From Candidatus Kuenenbacteria bacterium CG08_land_8_20_14_0_20_37_23 (GTDB lineage Bacteria > Patescibacteriota > Patescibacteriia > UBA2196 > GWA2-42-15): a stretch of 7,899 nucleotides of DNA. Position 1 is the stretch's first letter, and every line of letters begins with the position of its first letter. Shown here in pieces: positions 5,619 through 7,899 of this stretch. The notes below the pieces were generated by a model that worked only from the letters and a program-made list of their open reading frames with translations, had not been told where the DNA came from and searched no databases. Location: contig PEXX01000044.1 in assembly GCA_002778965.1 (NCBI GenBank), forward strand, positions 1 to 7,899, in the 5' to 3' direction. Both the position numbers and the translations under genes were made by a program.

Positions 5619-6833
5619 TTAAATTGGCAGTAAATGATTTCCTGTCCAAACAAACTCTTGTGGTTTCTCCACGCCTGTAAAATCATCATTTGACAGACAG
5701 TAAGCGCCTGCATGTGAAAAAATTAATATATCTCCTATCCTAATTTTCGGAAGCACATATTTGCCAAACGTATCGCAAGAGCTTGGCGATGATCCCACAA
5801 TCAGATATTTTTTTGTCTCTATTTTTTGCTTTTTAAAAACAACACAAGGGAGTTCTATGACATATCCTGAAAGAATTCTGTCACGTACGCTACTAAAGAC
5901 TGAGCAATTTATAACAGCAACATCAATTTTTCCGTGGTTGCTTATTATGTCATTGACTCTCGCAAACAAATAACCTGCGGGTCCAACGATGTATCTACCC
6001 GGTTCTATTATAAATTCAAGGGAAGGGTTCGGTTTCTGAATTTTCCTTATGGCAGGAATGATTTTCTCCGCAAAACTTTTTATTGTAGGAACAGAATTTT
6101 TGTATTGAATAGGAAAACCACCCCCTAAATTTAAATAGCGAAAATTAAAGTTATTTTGTTCAAAGATTCTGGATAACACTTTGATACCCTTTTCTATCGA
6201 TAGAAGGTCCGTGTTTTGGCTGGCGATGTGGGCATGCAATCCGACTATTTCTAGACATTTTGATTTGCGGGGAAGTCCTTTGAATTCTTGATAATCCAAG
6301 CCTAGACCAGTATTTACTGTTTTAAAAAAAGTATTTTTCGGTAATGATTTAGTGTCTATCCTCACTCCAATTTGTAATTTTTGTCTCTGTTTTGTAGCAA
6401 GTTCTTGCACCATATCATATTGAGATCGGGAATTGATTATCAGATGAACACCACCATGAATGACTTCTTTTAAGTCTTTTTTGGTCAAATTTCTAGAATT
6501 GAAAAATATTTTGAAAGGTTTTTTGTTGGTTAATTGTTTTACTTGCCGAAGGTGATTAATAGAGGTGACTTGGAATGAACAATCCAAATCACGCATTGTT
6601 TGTCCTAAGGCGGTATTTGTTTTATACGAATAAGCTATGGTAAATTTTTTTACGACATTTTTAAACAAATTATCCAGTGATGTTTTCTGTCTTTTGATAA
6701 CATCTACATCATAAATAACCATTGGTATTCGGTGGTCGTTCACAGTTAATATTTTATGGATTGTTTTATTGTCCATTTGATTTATAATAAATCGTTTTTG
6801 CTTGCATAGCGATAGCGGAGCAAGTAAAAACAT
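5619..6833 (-). CDS. PLP-dependent fold-type III decarboxylase (DapDC/ODC superfamily)
   Basis: A 404-residue protein with the alanine-racemase-like barrel and C-terminal beta domain of ornithine/diaminopimelate decarboxylases. Seen: the PLP lysine in IAYSYKTN (Lys71; family YAVKCN/FAVKAN), GLHAHIASQ (about 198-206), the phosphate-binding LGGGFP (236-241), EPGRYIVGPAG (277-287), the catalytic Cys-Asp pair SSCDTFGK (Cys353-Asp354) and AGAY (375-378). It should decarboxylate a basic or acidic amino acid or a carrier-bound one; substrate cannot be read from the sequence. It is not clearly LysA: the diaminopimelate signature CES-D is replaced by the ODC-like CD. Start: ATG 6833 has GAGGGG 11 bases upstream; ATG 6776 would begin MDNKTIHKIL and lacks a site. 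The first 19 residues lie over a GC-rich inverted repeat, so the shorter form is possible. First gene of a run with the methyltransferase and UDG-like genes. Confidence 0.82.
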   Translation of the reverse strand: MFLLAPLSLCKQKRFIINQMDNKTIHKILTVNDHRIPMVIYDVDVIKRQKTSLDNLFKNVVKKFTIAYSYKTNTALGQTMRDLDCSFQVTSINHLRQVKQLTNKKPFKIFFNSRNLTKKDLKEVIHGGVHLIINSRSQYDMVQELATKQRQKLQIGVRIDTKSLPKNTFFKTVNTGLGLDYQEFKGLPRKSKCLEIVGLHAHIASQNTDLLSIEKGIKVLSRIFEQNNFNFRYLNLGGGFPIQYKNSVPTIKSFAEKIIPAIRKIQKPNPSLEFIIEPGRYIVGPAGYLFARVNDIISNHGKIDVAVINCSVFSSVRDRILSGYVIELPCVVFKKQKIETKKYLIVGSSPSSCDTFGKYVLPKIRIGDILIFSHAGAYCLSNDDFTGVEKPQEFVWTGNHLLPI

Positions 6834-6844
6834 CTTAATGTATT

Positions 6845-6850
6845 CCCCTC
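6845..6850 (-). promoter_or_regulatory. ribosome binding site GAGGGG of decarboxylase
   Basis: GAGGGG on the minus strand lies 11 bases before the ATG at 6833, somewhat far but usable. It favours this start over the internal ATG at 6776, which has only AT-rich sequence in front. Confidence 0.4.
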
Positions 6851-6882
6851 TTAAATAAAATAAAAAATCAAATTTTCGTCGT

Positions 6883-7010
6883 GGTTAACAGGTTAAATGT
6901 CGAAATTATCAGAAAAGATAAAAAATTTATTTCGTACGTATCCTAGTATGCGAAGTTTCGCCCTTGGGTTTAGCGGGAAAAACTTTGATAATCGGAATTA
7001 ATTGTTAACT
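6883..7010 (-). repeat. attC-like site D
   Basis: GGTTAAC (6883-6889) and GTTAACT (7004-7010) are outer heptamers that pair at all seven positions read on the plus strand (one G-T). Inner boxes CGAAATTATC (6901-6910) and GATAATCG (6987-6994) pair over 8 bp if the two extra A bases are extrahelical, as in attC L'' boxes. The interior contains the palindrome GCGAAGTTTCGC (6950-6961). Total 128 bp, within the attC size range. The shared YAACA...CGG motif is only partly present at its proximal end. It lies 50 bases upstream of the decarboxylase start and abuts site C. Confidence 0.4.
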
Positions 7011-7127
7011 GAATTATTCTTGAATTATTAGTAAGCGAAAAGGGCGAAATTTGGGTGAAAAAGTTTTGCACTCATTATTATTCTTAAATAATCGCAAAAC
7101 TTTTGAACCGCATACTCGGTGTTGTGC
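7004..7127 (-). repeat. attC-like site C with internal inverted repeats
   Basis: The proximal end on the gene strand is GCACAAC (7127-7121) within the shared motif CAACA-CCGAG-TAT-G-CGG-TT (7106-7124). CGCACA/TATGCG keeps the local hairpin seen in site B with changes on both sides. The box CGCATACT (7109-7116) pairs at 7 of 8 positions with AGTAAGCG (7030-7037). A perfect 11-bp inverted repeat AAAAGTTTTGC/GCAAAACTTTT (7059-7069/7094-7104) lies inside. Also TTTCGCCCTT/AAGGGCGAAA (6956-6965/7040-7049) links this site with site D. The distal boundary is uncertain; GTTAACA at 7004-7010 is the nearest candidate. Confidence 0.4.
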
Positions 7128-7198
7128 GATGTAAATTTTTTATCTTCATCTTTAATAGTATAAATTTTATCTGTTCTAAAAGAAAATTTGATTTTTTA

Positions 7199-7244
7199 TC
7201 TTGGCTCAAAAAAGAGGGTAAGGGGTGAATTTTTTGAGCCAAGA
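7199..7244. repeat. 15-bp perfect inverted repeat
   Basis: TCTTGGCTCAAAAAA (7199-7213) and TTTTTTGAGCCAAGA (7230-7244) are perfect complements around a 16-base loop that is purine-rich on the plus strand. It lies about 40 bases after the stop of the unknown gene. A hairpin of this length could halt transcription or protect a 3' end, but no T-tract follows on the minus strand, so it is not a typical intrinsic terminator. The rest of 7128-7285 is AT-rich with no other visible feature. Confidence 0.5.
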
Positions 7245-7285
7245 CACCCTTAAGAATTTGTTCAATAGATGAACAACAGCATAAT

Positions 7286-7899
7286 CTAATTGCCAAAATC
7301 AAGTTCGATTTGAGTATCATGCGGGCGGATATATTTAGGATCAGGTCCAATAAGATTAAAAGTTGCTTCGCAGTATATTGTGATTTTTTTTTCTTGATGC
7401 TGGTTAGTCGTTTCGGCATTAGAGACAATAACATGCCACTTACTGTACAGCCTTTGCGGGTCTCGTATTTTTTTCACATTACCAAGGCGTTTAAAATAAA
7501 TATTGATTATTGTTCCATCACGAGTAATTGATTGTTTATATTCTATGTTGAATTTAGCGGTTTTAAATCTATTTTCTAGTCCTAGTTTAGTAATATGCTG
7601 GATAAACGCCTGTTCTATATAACCATGTAATTTACCACCCCCGACATGATTCTCCACGCCTGCTCGCATGCTTATTTGTAATTGCTCATCAAATTTATTG
7701 AGCTTAAGTAAAATTTCCACGGCTTTTTCAAAAGCAGAATACACTTTTTGTTTATGTTCAGGGTTTTCGTATATCTGGTCTCTTTTCGGATCGCAACCCA
7801 AAGGTTGTTCTTTCGTAAGATAATTTTTATTAAATCTTAACCCCGCCGCTTGAGGCGGGGTAATTGATTGTTTCTGCTTTTTAATCGTTTTAAATTCAC
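7286..7899 (-). CDS. unknown protein, 5'-partial at window edge
   Basis: About 203 residues are visible and the frame is open to the right edge, so the start lies outside. A TTG at 7799-7801 is the only reasonable internal start but has no clear ribosome site. No domain was recognised. Seen: a charged helical segment (HKQKVYSAFEKAVEILLKLN), GVENHVGGGKLHGYIEQAFI, a beta-rich middle (KFNIEYKQSITRDGTIINIY), RLYSKWHVIVSN, and a natural-looking end (THD-type acidic tail, IELDFGN). No signal peptide or membrane segment in the visible part. The frame passes through the GC palindrome at 7841-7860, which would be translated as roughly TPPQAAG, at odds with the AT-rich surroundings and possibly an inserted repeat. 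It is followed by the inverted repeat at 7199-7244 and the attC-like sites C and D. Confidence 0.6.
   Translation of the reverse strand, partial: EFKTIKKQKQSITPPQAAGLRFNKNYLTKEQPLGCDPKRDQIYENPEHKQKVYSAFEKAVEILLKLNKFDEQLQISMRAGVENHVGGGKLHGYIEQAFIQHITKLGLENRFKTAKFNIEYKQSITRDGTIINIYFKRLGNVKKIRDPQRLYSKWHVIVSNAETTNQHQEKKITIYCEATFNLIGPDPKYIRPHDTQIELDFGN
7841..7860. repeat. CCCCGCC/GGCGGGG palindrome inside an open frame
   Basis: Perfect 7-bp arms (7841-7847 and 7854-7860) around GCTTGA. It is an isolated island of GC in AT-rich sequence and lies in the open frame of the unknown gene. No T-tract follows on the minus strand. On the plus strand only an interrupted T-rich stretch follows. It looks like a member of a dispersed palindromic repeat family rather than a terminator. 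Confidence 0.5.

Noticed and set aside
7199..7244. Intrinsic terminator
   Set aside because: The T-run is inside the stem arm, and no T-tract follows the hairpin on the minus strand, which is the transcribed direction.
7084..7434. Minus-strand open frame of about 116 codons overlapping the end of the unknown gene
   Set aside because: Its first part is an out-of-frame copy of the better gene at 7286-7899, and its second part crosses the hairpin and site C with a low-complexity composition; no family resemblance.
1..7899. CRISPR array or tRNA gene
   Set aside because: No regularly spaced identical repeats of 20-40 bases and no tRNA-like cloverleaf with a T-loop consensus were seen on either strand.

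Overview
The window is AT-rich bacterial DNA in which every convincing gene lies on the minus strand, so it is read from right to left below. The genes use ordinary stops, with TGA at the end of the methyltransferase, and one clear sigma70-type promoter (TTGTCC, 18 bp, extended TGTTATAAT) is visible. Compact operons, lysine- and asparagine-rich proteins, and GC-rich palindromes inside AT-rich DNA would fit a Patescibacteria (CPR)-like genome. That assignment is inference: no marker gene is present.

Right to left: (1) 7899-7286, a 5'-partial gene of unknown function whose frame runs through a CCCCGCC/GGCGGGG palindrome. (2) 7285-6834, non-coding DNA rich in inverted repeats. (3) 6833-4390, a tight run of a fold-type III PLP decarboxylase, a class I SAM methyltransferase broken by two single-base homopolymer frameshifts, a possible 30-codon ORF, and a uracil-DNA-glycosylase-superfamily protein. 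(4) 4389-4107, a GC-richer palindromic spacer. (5) 4106-3669, an ASCH-domain protein. (6) 3668-3114, a long structured spacer ending in a promoter. (7) 3113-35, an operon of a LivK-like type 1 periplasmic-binding-fold protein without a signal peptide, a KamA-like radical SAM protein, and a truncated VOC/glyoxalase gene.

The most interesting feature is in the spacers. Four places share a minus-strand motif, YAACA-N5-TAK-N-CGG-YT (7106-7124, 4255-4273, 3583-3601, 3410-3428). At three of these (and weakly at a fourth) a second motif lies downstream (CTTC...RTTA). Together they bound imperfect palindromes of about 100-160 bp. The boundary heptamers resemble the R''/R' boxes of integron attC sites (RYYYAAC ... 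GTTRRRY); the best copy, 3504-3604, reads ACTTAAC ... GTTAGGC on the gene strand. Spacer, gene and spacer then look like cassettes in one orientation: [unknown gene][site], [decarboxylase-methyltransferase-UDG][site], [ASCH][site][site], [SBP-radical SAM-VOC]. No integrase is present, some inner boxes do not pair, and multi-gene cassettes are unusual. An attC-like array without integrase is therefore a hypothesis; a lineage-specific MITE or palindromic repeat family is the main alternative.

The binding protein and radical SAM protein are separated by only 3 bp and share the promoter at 3206-3235. Because the binding protein is predicted to be cytoplasmic, it may sense or hand over an amino-acid-like ligand to the radical SAM enzyme rather than serve an importer; this is inference.
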